From Bacteroidia bacterium (lineage in GTDB: Bacteria > Bacteroidota > Bacteroidia > SpSt-205): 64,000 nucleotides of DNA. Made by a program: the position numbers and the translations under genes. Below the pieces are notes generated by a model. The model worked only from the letters and a program-made list of their open reading frames with translations, did no database searches and had not been told where the DNA came from. Below are positions 36,761-44,860 of this stretch, piece by piece. The stretch lies in NCBI GenBank assembly GCA_026003215.1, contig BPGV01000001.1, forward strand, positions 1,242,466-1,306,465, in the 5' to 3' direction. Each line of letters begins with the position of its first letter. Positions within the stretch are counted from its first letter, which is position 1.

Positions 36761-37544
36761 CCTCATAGGAATAGCCTGTGCACAACTCACCATCACCACA
36801 GGGGTAGTAGGGAAGGACCCGCGTTTCCAGCTGGAAAAACCCCCCGAAGGTGTCGTTGATTCGCTGCGGAAGCTCGCCCGAACCGGCCATCCCCAAGCCC
36901 AGCTCGCTTTGGTAGAATATTACCAACTCCATGAGCTGCGGCCCGATAGCGCCCGCCTCTACCTGCAGATGGCCGCCCAAGCCGGGTTACCCGAGGCCCA
37001 ATACCTCTTGGGTCTCTCTTACCTCCACGGTGTAGAAGGCCCCAAACGTCCGAAGGATGGAAAAAAACTCTTGGAGGCTGCCGCCAAACAAAACTACATC
37101 CTCGCTATCCGTGTGCTCTACCAGACCTTAGAGCCGCCCGATAGCGTAAGCCCCCTTCATGTGCAAGTTTTGCCCTACAATCCCCAAGAAGCCTTTGCTT
37201 ATGCCCAACAAGGGGCCGAACTGGGGGATCCGCCTTCTATGACGGCCTTAGGGCGCTACTACGCCCAAGGTAAGGGCACGGCTCGGAACGACTCCTTAGC
37301 CCGAGTCTGGCTTACCCGCGCGGCCGAAAAAGGCCACATCCCCGCCCAAGTCCTCTTAGCCGAATGGTCCTTCGAAAAATGGAACGACCCCCAGACAGCC
37401 CTCCGCTGGGCTAACGCCGTGATAGCTAACGAGCGCGCCTCGTTGGAGGAGCAATACCGGGCCCGCATAGCCGCTTACCATGCCGAACATATCCCCCGCT
37501 GGTTAGAGGCTATTCGCAAGGGGCTCTTCACCCCGCCTCGGTAG
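36732..37544 (+). CDS. Exported Sel1-repeat (TPR-like) protein
   Basis: 270 residues. A short hydrophobic start ends [10 protein letters not shown], consistent with signal peptidase I cleavage leaving Gln, though the single Cys leaves a lipoprotein reading open. Sel1 repeats follow (ARLYLQMAAQAGLPEAQYLL, AFAYAQQGAELGDPPSMTAL, ARVWLTRAAEKGHIPAQVLL). Such repeats usually bind partner proteins in the envelope. The ATG lies 29 nt inside purC, and the 3' end overlaps the convergent glycosyltransferase by 17 nt. Confidence 0.8.
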   Translation: MWRRLWPSYSLIGIACAQLTITTGVVGKDPRFQLEKPPEGVVDSLRKLARTGHPQAQLALVEYYQLHELRPDSARLYLQMAAQAGLPEAQYLLGLSYLHGVEGPKRPKDGKKLLEAAAKQNYILAIRVLYQTLEPPDSVSPLHVQVLPYNPQEAFAYAQQGAELGDPPSMTALGRYYAQGKGTARNDSLARVWLTRAAEKGHIPAQVLLAEWSFEKWNDPQTALRWANAVIANERASLEEQYRARIAAYHAEHIPRWLEAIRKGLFTPPR

Positions 37545-38592
37545 GCCAACCCCATCCGGCCGCCAGTTTCTTTACCTCCTCTGCGGGTTCCCACAACGAT
37601 GAAGTATAAAATCCTCTCGGCAGGCCATCCGACACCCGCTCCAAGCACCGTATCAGCTCCCCAGGCGTACGATAAAATAACGCACTCTCTTGAAACTCCC
37701 GCTCCCCTGCGAAGGCTTCATGCAGCAGCAAGGGCTTGCGGTGGGTGAAAGCCATAAAAAAAGCGCCTGTGATTTGATAGCGCCGATAAGTCCGCCAGTA
37801 GGGCGTCTCCGGATGAATAAGCGGCAAAACGGCATCACACGCCCGCAGGTAAGCGTGATAGGTAAAAAAATCCAGCCCCTGCGGGAAGTGCCCAAAATAG
37901 GCTTCCAGCCCGTAGCGATGGATTTTTTCTTGAAGGCGGGGCCAATCGCTGTAAGGCGCTTCGGCAGGGCCCAATAACCAAAATCGCCACGAAGTAGGCG
38001 GCCGTACCTGTCGCAGCACCGTTATGAGCGCTTCATAACTGCGGCGCTTGTATTCTATGCGTCCGGGGATGGCAAACCAACACTCATGAGGAGGCTTTTT
38101 CAGGACGGGCAAAGCCTGCCATACCGACTGAGGGAGAGCCATCAGCCGAAGGGGAGCACTTTTCCGGCGCCAGTAGCCCGGCAGACCTTCCCATAACCGC
38201 TCCCGTAGTACCCAAAAGTGGTTGAGCCGAGCCGCTATACCCCACCCCATCGCACTGAGGCGCAATAGCTTTTCGGCATTATGCACAATACCGCTTTGAT
38301 GCACCCCGCGCAGGCCCCAGCAAACCCTAAGCACCCAACGGCCATACGCTGTGTTATAAAACACATGCGTTATCTGGTTATCTCTCGCAAAACGCGCAAG
38401 GCTTACCACCGATTGAAACGTTTCCAGGGGCCATATTTCGTCTACTTCAGCGATTTTGGCATAGAAGGGCTCCCAACTTTGGGGCACGGCCACGCAAAGG
38501 CGCGGCCGGGGCTGCAGCTGGCTGGCATAGGCAATAATCGCCAGCAGGGTTTCGTGGTGATTGGGGGAGGGTTCTATGAGGAGGATAGACAC
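37528..38592 (-). CDS. Putative GT-B fold glycosyltransferase
   Basis: About 354 residues. The C-terminal half has the shape of a retaining GT-B donor domain: CWFAIPGRIEYKRRSYEALI, WRFWLLGPAEAP, a DxxLPLIHPETPYWRTY region and KPLLLHEAFAGEREF. The N-terminal half is only weakly recognisable. Donor and acceptor unknown. Start uncertain; GTG 38592 (VSILLIEPSP) is preferred because it removes an implausible MAMMMRR leader, with an imperfect -7 box (GAACTTTG) ending 3 nt upstream. It stands alone between two plus-strand operons. Confidence 0.72.
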   Translation of the reverse strand: MSILLIEPSPNHHETLLAIIAYASQLQPRPRLCVAVPQSWEPFYAKIAEVDEIWPLETFQSVVSLARFARDNQITHVFYNTAYGRWVLRVCWGLRGVHQSGIVHNAEKLLRLSAMGWGIAARLNHFWVLRERLWEGLPGYWRRKSAPLRLMALPQSVWQALPVLKKPPHECWFAIPGRIEYKRRSYEALITVLRQVRPPTSWRFWLLGPAEAPYSDWPRLQEKIHRYGLEAYFGHFPQGLDFFTYHAYLRACDAVLPLIHPETPYWRTYRRYQITGAFFMAFTHRKPLLLHEAFAGEREFQESALFYRTPGELIRCLERVSDGLPRGFYTSSLWEPAEEVKKLAAGWGWPTEAG

Positions 38593-38604
38593 GACCAAAG
38601 TTCG

Positions 38605-38620
38605 TATCTTTGGAGGCAAG
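38605..38620 (+). promoter_or_regulatory. Promoter -7 box and SD-like site of cmk
   Basis: TATCTTTG at 38605-38612, then GAGGCAAG and the GTG at 38621. This is one of the few starts with a possible SD (GAGG) and a longer gap (8 nt). Confidence 0.65.
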
Positions 38621-39304
38621 GTGCGCCGCATCATCATCGCCATAGACGGCTACGCCGCCACCGGTAAAAGCACCACAGCCCGGGGGGTGGCTGAGGCGTT
38701 GGATTATTTACACATAGACTCCGGGGCCATGTACCGGGCCGTGGCGTGGTTCCTTCGGGAAAAAGGCGTGAGTACCCCTACAGCAGAAGCCCTCCCGGAG
38801 CTTTTACAAGATTTTACGCTTCATTTAGAGCGCGAGGGCAAAGAAATGGTGGTCTATGTAGGGGACCGTCGCTTAGAGGAGGAGCTCCGTCAGCCGGAAA
38901 TAGCGACCTTCGCCAGCGAGGTGAGTGTTTTCCCTGTGGTGCGGGAAAGGCTCATTGCCGAGCAGCGGCGCTTAGGCCGAAAAGGCGGCGTCGTCATGGA
39001 TGGGCGCGACATAGGCACGGTGGTCTTTCCCCACGCCGAACTCAAAGTATTTATGCAGGCAGACTTAGCGGCTCGGGTAGAACGCCGCTATCGGGAGCTC
39101 CTCCAGCGAGGCCTTCCCGCCGATAAAGAAGCCATAGCCCGAGAACTCATAGAACGAGACCATCGGGATGAGACACGTCCCATCTCCCCCCTCCGTAAGG
39201 CCCCCGATGCCCGCATCTTAGATACCACCCACCTCACCATCCCCGAACAAATCGCCCAAGTCGTCACTTGGGCCAAAGAACTCATCTACGCTCCCACCGT
39301 ATGA
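38621..39304 (+). CDS. cmk: Cytidylate kinase
   Basis: A 227-residue (d)CMP kinase. The P-loop is IAIDGYAATGKSTTARG, followed by LDYLHIDSGAMYRAV; GGVVMDGRDIGTVVFP and the Lid region ERDHRDETRPISPLRKAPDA are diagnostic. Phosphorylates CMP and dCMP with ATP. GTG 38621 is taken as the start from the promoter position; alternatives upstream lie within the divergent glycosyltransferase promoter region. Overlaps ispH by 4 nt. Confidence 0.94.
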   Translation: MRRIIIAIDGYAATGKSTTARGVAEALDYLHIDSGAMYRAVAWFLREKGVSTPTAEALPELLQDFTLHLEREGKEMVVYVGDRRLEEELRQPEIATFASEVSVFPVVRERLIAEQRRLGRKGGVVMDGRDIGTVVFPHAELKVFMQADLAARVERRYRELLQRGLPADKEAIARELIERDHRDETRPISPLRKAPDARILDTTHLTIPEQIAQVVTWAKELIYAPTV

Positions 39305-40170
39305 AACCTGTCGTGACTATCAGTAGCGCTTCGGGTTTTTGCTTCGGGGTAGTGTATGCGGTCGAGATGGCTGAAGCCTACCTGGCCGGACACCCCTACC
39401 TCTACTGCTTAGGGGATATTGTCCATAACGATGAAGAGGTGCGCCGCCTCCAAGCTAAGGGCCTCCGCATCATCACGCATGCAGACCTTCCCCGCTTAGC
39501 GGGGGAGACCGTACTCATCCGAGCTCACGGCGAACCCCCAGAGACTTACGAAACCGCCCTCAAGCACAACATCCGACTCTTAGATGCCTCCTGCCCTGTG
39601 GTCCTCAAACTCCAAAACCGCATCCGGGAGATTGACGCCCCCGAAAACCAAATCGTCCTGTTAGGGACCTTAGGCCACCCCGAAGTGGTCGGCTTAGTAG
39701 GGCAGATCCACCAAGCCGCCCTCTTTGTGGTCTCCAGCCCAGAAGAGGTCGAAAAACTCCCCTTAGACCCCAGCCGCCCTACCTACCTTTTCAGCCAAAC
39801 CACCAAAGCCCCCGCGCTCTTTCAAGGTGTGGTAGAAAAACTTTTAGAAAAAGTTCCTACCGCCCTCATCGCCGATACCCTCTGCCGGCAGGTCTCTAAC
39901 CGAGAGCCCCACCTCAAAGCCTTCGCGGAAAGCCAAGATGTCATACTCTTTGTAGCAGGCCAAAAAAGCTCCAACGGAAAAGCGCTCTTCTCGGTATGTA
40001 AAGCCGCTAACCCACGCAGTTATTACATTTCTTCCCCCGAAGAAGTGCAAGTAGAGTGGCTCAAAAGCGCTCAGCGGATTGGGATTGCTGGAGCGACCTC
40101 TACGCCCCAATGGCTCATGGAGCGGGTAAAAGCCCATGTAGAATCGCTACTGGCCTGTGTGGAAGCATAG
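39301..40170 (+). CDS. ispH: 4-hydroxy-3-methylbut-2-enyl diphosphate reductase
   Basis: 289 residues, last step of the MEP isoprenoid pathway, using a 4Fe-4S cluster held by three Cys: in GFCFGVV, DASCPVV and ADTLCRQ. The catalytic Glu lies in GTLGHPEVVG-like context, and GIAGATSTPQWLM is the family C-terminal motif. The order cmk-ispH recalls the CMK/IspH-S1 arrangement seen in other phyla, here without the S1 domain. The ATG overlaps the cmk stop (ATGA). Confidence 0.95.
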   Translation: MKPVVTISSASGFCFGVVYAVEMAEAYLAGHPYLYCLGDIVHNDEEVRRLQAKGLRIITHADLPRLAGETVLIRAHGEPPETYETALKHNIRLLDASCPVVLKLQNRIREIDAPENQIVLLGTLGHPEVVGLVGQIHQAALFVVSSPEEVEKLPLDPSRPTYLFSQTTKAPALFQGVVEKLLEKVPTALIADTLCRQVSNREPHLKAFAESQDVILFVAGQKSSNGKALFSVCKAANPRSYYISSPEEVQVEWLKSAQRIGIAGATSTPQWLMERVKAHVESLLACVEA

Positions 40171-41182
40171 CTGGCTCCTCTACGGAGCCGTATGGGCCCA
40201 GATAGCCGGGGGCTGGAGTTATGACTTTTTGAATGTAGCGCCGACCGCGCGCACAGCCGCCTTAGGCGGGATAGCCCTCCCAGGGGAAAATGATTTGGGA
40301 GCGGCCTTTCAAAACCCAGCGCTCCTGCGCCCTCTGCCGGCTACTTTTCAGCTTACCGTTCAGCCCTACTTGGCGGATATTTTTGTGAGCTACCTTTTTT
40401 ATGGCCGGGAGTGGGCGGGTGTAGGTACCTTTTGGGGCGGGCTACAATACCTCAGCTATGGCGAGATACGCCACACCGATGAAGTAGGCAATAGCTTAGG
40501 CACTTTCTCCGCCTATGAAGGCAGCATAGCGGGTGGAGCCTGTCGCCACTTTGGGCGCTGGCACGTAGGCATGAACCTCAAGGTGCCTTTTTCGGTGGTT
40601 ACCCTGGAACGCTACCGCCGAATAGGCCTCAGTACCGATATCGGCGCTGTGTATGAAGACAGCAGCCGAGGCTTCGCCGTAACTATCCTCCTGCGCAATA
40701 TAGGCACCGAGCTGTATCGTCCCGCTGGGCGGCCCTTTGCCCAGCCGTTCCCTACCTCCCTCCAGACCACGGTAAGCTACCGCGTGCCCCATGCGCCCTT
40801 CCGCGTGCACCTGGCCGCTATCCACTTAGAACGGTGGCGTATGGCCTACAACGACCCGCTACAGCCTATCCGGTACGACATCTACGGCAATCCCATCCCC
40901 CCTCCCCCACCAAAATGGACAGAACACCTCTTCCGGCACGTGGTAGCCGGGGTGGAAATGCTTCCAGAGAAAGTTATCTCCTTCCGCTTGGCGTATCATG
41001 TCCAACGCCGCCGCGAGCTAAATCCTGTCGGCAGCCAGGCCTTAGGCGGGTTTAGCTTTGGGACAGGCATCAGAGCCCGCAAATGGAGCCTCTCGTACGC
41101 CTACACGCTCTTTTTCCGCCGAGCAAGTGCGCATACCCTCTCACTCACGGTGCGCCCCTTCTTGAAGCCTTCCCATGAGTGA
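40157..41182 (+). CDS. porQ: Type IX secretion system protein PorQ
   Basis: 341 residues from GTG 40157. The signal peptide ends GAVWAQ|I. The mature start YDFLNVAPTARTAALGG and AAFQNPALL are the PorV/PorQ FadL-like barrel signature. GVGTFWGGLQYLSYGEI, EVGNSLGTFSAYEGSIAGG and APFRVHLAAIHLERW match PorQ specifically. PorQ works with PorU, PorV and PorZ in the attachment complex that processes secreted cargo; the large CTD protein at 50991 is a likely client. Overlaps ispH by 14 nt and dprA by 8 nt. Confidence 0.85.
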   Translation: MWKHSWLLYGAVWAQIAGGWSYDFLNVAPTARTAALGGIALPGENDLGAAFQNPALLRPLPATFQLTVQPYLADIFVSYLFYGREWAGVGTFWGGLQYLSYGEIRHTDEVGNSLGTFSAYEGSIAGGACRHFGRWHVGMNLKVPFSVVTLERYRRIGLSTDIGAVYEDSSRGFAVTILLRNIGTELYRPAGRPFAQPFPTSLQTTVSYRVPHAPFRVHLAAIHLERWRMAYNDPLQPIRYDIYGNPIPPPPPKWTEHLFRHVVAGVEMLPEKVISFRLAYHVQRRRELNPVGSQALGGFSFGTGIRARKWSLSYAYTLFFRRASAHTLSLTVRPFLKPSHE

Positions 41183-42281
41183 AGAGCTCGTAGCCTTAGT
41201 AGCCCTCACACAAGTGGAGGGCATCGGGGGCAAGCATATACGCCTACTGCGACAGCGACTAAGTAGTCTCGCCGCGCTCTGGGAGGAGAAACCTCGCCCC
41301 GGCCTCCCCGCTCGCCTCCAAGAGGCCTTAGCCCGGCGTTCTACCCTGCGCAAAACCGCTGAAACCCTCATAGAAAAAGCCCAGCTTTTGGGCATTAGGC
41401 TTATTCCGTACTGGGAGGCAGACTTTCCTCGGCTTTTACATGAGATACCCCAGCCGCCTGCCCTACTTTATCAAAAAGGCCCCCTTTCCCTAAATGCCCT
41501 TCCCCTCGTAGCGGTGGTAGGTACGCGTAAGCCTTCCCCCTATGGTCTGAAAGCCACCACTTATTTCGTAGAAGCCCTGGTAGAGGCAGGGGTGGGCATA
41601 GTAAGCGGGTTAGCTTATGGGATAGATGCGCGCGCCCATCAGGTCACCATAGAGAAAGGCGGCAAAACCGTAGCGGTGCTGGCCCACGGCTTAGATAAGA
41701 TTTATCCGGCTACTCACCGGCGCCTCGCCGAAGCCATCCTCGCCGAAGGCGCCTGGATTAGCGAATACCCGCCAGGAGCCCCCCTCCATCCCTTGCAGTT
41801 CCCTTTCCGGAACCGACTGATAGCAGGATTGGCCCATCTCACCTTGGTAATAGAATCCCGCGAAAAAGGCGGTGCGCTCCATACCGCTCATGCGGCTTTC
41901 GTCGCTAACCGGCCGGTGTTTGCGGTACCCGGCGAGATATTCACCCCTTCCGCCCAAGGATGCTATCAGCTGATTGTCCAGCAAGTGGCCCAGCTTGCCT
42001 ACTCGCCCGCCCAGCTCTTGGAGGAACTCCGCTTACAGACAGCGACCCTACCGCTATCTCCCACGCCTATCCACCCCACTGGTCCCACAGACCCGCTCCA
42101 CGCCCAGATATACGCTTTCTTAGGTGAAGGCCCCAAAGCTGTGGATGAAATCATCGCACGTACTGGCCTTTCCGCCGCCGAAATAGCCCAACACCTGCTC
42201 CTCATGGAAATAGAAGGGTGGATTACCCAGCGAGGCGGCAACCTTGTCCTGCGTACTACACCTCCAAATGCCACATCTTGA
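41175..42281 (+). CDS. dprA: DNA-processing protein DprA
   Basis: A 368-residue DprA/Smf protein that loads RecA on single-stranded DNA during natural transformation. An N-terminal HhH-like region (LTQVEGIGGKHIRLL) is followed by the Rossmann core: VVGTRKPSPYGLKAT, GIVSGLAYGIDARAH, HGLDKIYPATHRRLA and SEYPPGAPLHPLQFPFRNRL. A C-terminal winged helix (AVDEIIARTGLSAAEIAQHLLLMEIEGWI) is present. Last gene of cmk-ispH-porQ-dprA. Confidence 0.95.
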   Translation: MSEELVALVALTQVEGIGGKHIRLLRQRLSSLAALWEEKPRPGLPARLQEALARRSTLRKTAETLIEKAQLLGIRLIPYWEADFPRLLHEIPQPPALLYQKGPLSLNALPLVAVVGTRKPSPYGLKATTYFVEALVEAGVGIVSGLAYGIDARAHQVTIEKGGKTVAVLAHGLDKIYPATHRRLAEAILAEGAWISEYPPGAPLHPLQFPFRNRLIAGLAHLTLVIESREKGGALHTAHAAFVANRPVFAVPGEIFTPSAQGCYQLIVQQVAQLAYSPAQLLEELRLQTATLPLSPTPIHPTGPTDPLHAQIYAFLGEGPKAVDEIIARTGLSAAEIAQHLLLMEIEGWITQRGGNLVLRTTPPNATS

Positions 42282-43155
42282 TAAGCCCATCGTCCCCCGC
42301 CGAGGCTAAAACCTCAGGGCTAATCCATACGAGGGCATTCACACTGCGTTGATGCCCTGGGAGGGTAAGCTTCTTTTCACGCGTTTCTATATCCCACAGA
42401 TGGATCAGCCTATCGCGGCTCCCAGTCGCTAAAAGGCGTCCTTCGGGGTGCCAAGCCAAAGCATTTATGGCATACGAATGGGCTGAAGTCTCCCAAACAA
42501 GCTGGAGGGTTGCCTCCCACAGCTTGAGGATACCTCGTTTGCCTCCGGTGGCTATCCAGCGGCCCTGGGGGGATACCGCCACAGAAAAAAGCACTTCGGG
42601 ATCCGCTGCGATCGCCTGCGATACGGCGCGCTTTGCCCTATTCACCTCGTATAAATAGCCATCTCGCCCTGCCAGCAGAAAGGCATTTCTTTCTTGGGCC
42701 AAGGTAAATCCTCTAAGCCCCGCAGGAGTCACAGGTACCGCCGCATACGGTTCGCTTTTTTCTAAGTCCCAAAACAGAAAATGGCCCTCTCGTCCAGAGC
42801 TCCATCCCTCCCAATCGGTGGGGTGCGAGGAAAGTCCGAAGACAGCCCCTTGATGCGCTTTGATAGCCCGCCGAAGCTTCTTTCCCGCTAAATCTATCAC
42901 ATACACCGTACCCGAGCTGTGCCCTAAGTATAGATGCTGTGCCTGCGGCACCCAGTGTAAGGAATAAACCGCCCCCGGGGTATGCGCAATCGCTTGGGCT
43001 TGCTTACCACTCGTGCAGCGCCATTCCGCCACTATCCCGTCCGAACCCGCAGAGAAAAGGCCCCCTCGCGCATAATCACACGCAAGCGCATAAATAGGCC
43101 CACAGTGTCCCGGTAGGTCCCACGCCCCTAAAAGACGCACAAACTCGTTAAACAA
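42256..43155 (-). CDS. WD40-repeat protein
   Basis: 299 residues forming about seven WD40 blades, clearest at the C-terminus (LLATGSRDRLIHLWDIETRE, VLASAGDDGLIKMWHLEV) and at WIATGGKRGILKLWEAT; no signal peptide, so cytosolic. A single seven-bladed propeller and nothing else, hence a scaffold or sensor of unknown partner. Its ATG lies 8 nt inside the DtxR gene, so the two are coupled; the 3' end overlaps dprA by 26 nt. Confidence 0.85.
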   Translation of the reverse strand: MFNEFVRLLGAWDLPGHCGPIYALACDYARGGLFSAGSDGIVAEWRCTSGKQAQAIAHTPGAVYSLHWVPQAQHLYLGHSSGTVYVIDLAGKKLRRAIKAHQGAVFGLSSHPTDWEGWSSGREGHFLFWDLEKSEPYAAVPVTPAGLRGFTLAQERNAFLLAGRDGYLYEVNRAKRAVSQAIAADPEVLFSVAVSPQGRWIATGGKRGILKLWEATLQLVWETSAHSYAINALAWHPEGRLLATGSRDRLIHLWDIETREKKLTLPGHQRSVNALVWISPEVLASAGDDGLIKMWHLEV

Positions 43156-43783
43156 TATTCACCCAGAGGTTTTCTGCTAAGGTAGGCGGCATCACGAAGG
43201 TCTGCCCCTTACAGCGAACCCACAAGGCCCTATCGGAAGGAAAAGGCCCCAACACTTCCACTATATCGCCGGCGGTCAAGGCTAAGAGGGTCATCCCTTC
43301 TCGCACCGAGGGGAGGTCACGCCATCCCTGAATCACCCCTTTCTGGCCTGGCCCCAACCGACTAAGCGGGAGCGACTGCCCCACAGGAGGCGGTATCTCA
43401 TCACCATGAGGATCCACTTTAGGCTCCCCCAGATAGCCATAGAGTCTTTCTATAAACTCATCGTCGCACACATGCTCCAGCTGCTCGGCCAGCTCGTGGA
43501 TCTTCTCGCCGGTATAACCGAGCTTTTCCGAGACGAAGGTCTCCCAGATACGATGGCGACGCACCACCCGCACCGCTATACGCAAGCCTTCTTCGGTGAG
43601 GCGCACCCCATAGTACGGCCGATACGTGATGTACCCTTTCTCGGAGAGGCGCTTTATCATATCGGTGACAGCACCGGGTGTGGCACCGATCCGCTGCGTG
43701 AGAGCTTGCATGCTCACCTCTTGCGTAGCCCCGCCTAAATACCATAAAGCCTTCAGGTAGTTTTCCTCCGCAGGGGTCTGCAT
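43148..43783 (-). CDS. DtxR/MntR-family metal-dependent regulator
   Basis: 211 residues. The N-terminal winged helix (AEENYLKALWYLGG, GATPGAVTDMIKRLSEKGYI) is followed by the metal-binding dimerisation domain (RRHRIWETFVSEKLGY, HELAEQLEHVCDDEFIERL, GEPKVDPHGDEIP) and an SH3-like FeoA domain at the C-terminus (LLALTAGDIVEVLGPF). It probably represses metal uptake genes when Mn2+ or Fe2+ is bound. ATG 43783 is set by the promoter 6 nt upstream; an earlier Met at 43792 would overlap that box. Confidence 0.92.
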   Translation of the reverse strand: MQTPAEENYLKALWYLGGATQEVSMQALTQRIGATPGAVTDMIKRLSEKGYITYRPYYGVRLTEEGLRIAVRVVRRHRIWETFVSEKLGYTGEKIHELAEQLEHVCDDEFIERLYGYLGEPKVDPHGDEIPPPVGQSLPLSRLGPGQKGVIQGWRDLPSVREGMTLLALTAGDIVEVLGPFPSDRALWVRCKGQTFVMPPTLAENLWVNIV

Positions 43784-43797
43784 GTAATACAAAGATA
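43784..43797 (-). promoter_or_regulatory. Promoter -7 box of the DtxR-WD40 operon
   Basis: TATCTTTG on the minus strand at 43790-43797, 6 nt before the ATG. Confidence 0.7.
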
Positions 43798-43804
43798 CCG
43801 CCTA

Positions 43805-44167
43805 CTACGGCTTTTCCTGGACGCGCTGTGTATGGCGCAGCCGATCGCGCACAGTCTTTTTGGCCAGCTTCTGCCAGAAAGCCTTTTCTACATCTACCCC
43901 TGTCTGATTAGCTAAGCACAACAAAACAAAAAGCACATCCGCAAACTCCTCCGACAAGGCCTCGGGCGAAGCATCCTCCCCCTCCTTGAAGGACTGCTCG
44001 CCATAATGCCGAGCTAAAAGCCGAGCCAACTCCCCCACCTCTTCCATAAGGAGCGCGGTGTTCGTCAGCACCCCATAATACCCCTGTCCCACCTCTCGTA
44101 TCCAACTATCCACCTCTGCTTGCAGGGCAGCCAGAGAATGCTTATTCTCCTCGGAGGGAGTCGTCAT
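43805..44167 (-). CDS. MazG-like nucleotide pyrophosphohydrolase
   Basis: 120 residues of the all-alpha NTP pyrophosphatase fold: LLMEEVGELARLLARHYG carries the ExxE part and LSEEFADVLFVLLCLANQTGVD the ExxD part of the metal site. A single-domain MazG, as in housecleaning enzymes that hydrolyse non-canonical dNTPs. It begins 26 nt inside the preceding outer membrane gene and shares its promoter. Confidence 0.88.
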   Translation of the reverse strand: MTTPSEENKHSLAALQAEVDSWIREVGQGYYGVLTNTALLMEEVGELARLLARHYGEQSFKEGEDASPEALSEEFADVLFVLLCLANQTGVDVEKAFWQKLAKKTVRDRLRHTQRVQEKP

Positions 44168-44804
44168 ACCAGTAGGTGAGAGTCATGAGCATGCCGTAGT
44201 TATGCCACTGCTGGAAAAGGCCCCCGGCTAAGTTATTGGCACCATGCCAAAAGCGCAGCCCAAACGTAAGGTACCCCGGCCCTACCAAGTACCCCGCCCC
44301 AGCCCCTACATTGAGCGCTATCTCACCCCGCCGCACATCACGCGATTCCCCCTGCCCAAACTGCACCTTACGCGTCTCTACCGCGCCAGTGAGATTATCT
44401 CTCTCCCAATACTTCCCATACACCAAGAGGCTGGACGAAGGCCCCGCCTCTATAAAGAAAGCCTCAAACCGGCGCACCCACCGCCATACCCCTAATACCG
44501 CCACATCCATACTCCACAGGTTATATCGCCAATCCGTAAGGAGGTTCCGGTCGGTAGAACGGCGCTGCGTCACCCCTATTTCACCCTGGACCGCCCACCA
44601 GCCCTTAAGGTCTATTGGATGTTGAAGCGCTATCCCTCCATAAAAGCCCCCACCCCAGTACGACCGCGAGGTTATGTCGGCTAAGCCTTTTGTCTGGTAT
44701 TGGCCCCAGCTTAGCCCTAAGCGCGGGGCATACCACGTAGCCTTCCCCTGATTCTGGGCGGATAATAGGGCCAACATACCCCCCAAAATACTTAATACAC
44801 GCAT
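44142..44804 (-). CDS. Outer membrane beta-barrel protein
   Basis: 220 residues. The signal peptide ends LALLSAQ|N, then amphipathic strands rich in Tyr/Trp (GFYGGIALQHPIDLKGWWAVQGEIG, GAGAGYLVGPGYLTFGLRFW) to a final strand YGMLMTLTYWYDD. Resembles small porin-like or PorT-style barrels but I cannot name the family. Own promoter, and it drives mazG by overlap. Confidence 0.72.
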   Translation of the reverse strand: MRVLSILGGMLALLSAQNQGKATWYAPRLGLSWGQYQTKGLADITSRSYWGGGFYGGIALQHPIDLKGWWAVQGEIGVTQRRSTDRNLLTDWRYNLWSMDVAVLGVWRWVRRFEAFFIEAGPSSSLLVYGKYWERDNLTGAVETRKVQFGQGESRDVRRGEIALNVGAGAGYLVGPGYLTFGLRFWHGANNLAGGLFQQWHNYGMLMTLTYWYDDSLRGE

Positions 44805-44816
44805 GGGGCAAAGGTA
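44805..44816 (-). promoter_or_regulatory. Promoter -7 box of the barrel-mazG operon
   Basis: TACCTTTG on the minus strand at 44809-44816, 4 nt before the ATG at 44804. Confidence 0.74.
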
Positions 44817-44860
44817 CTACCTTCTACGGACATAAAGCCGAAAGACCTTTTGCCCCAGCG

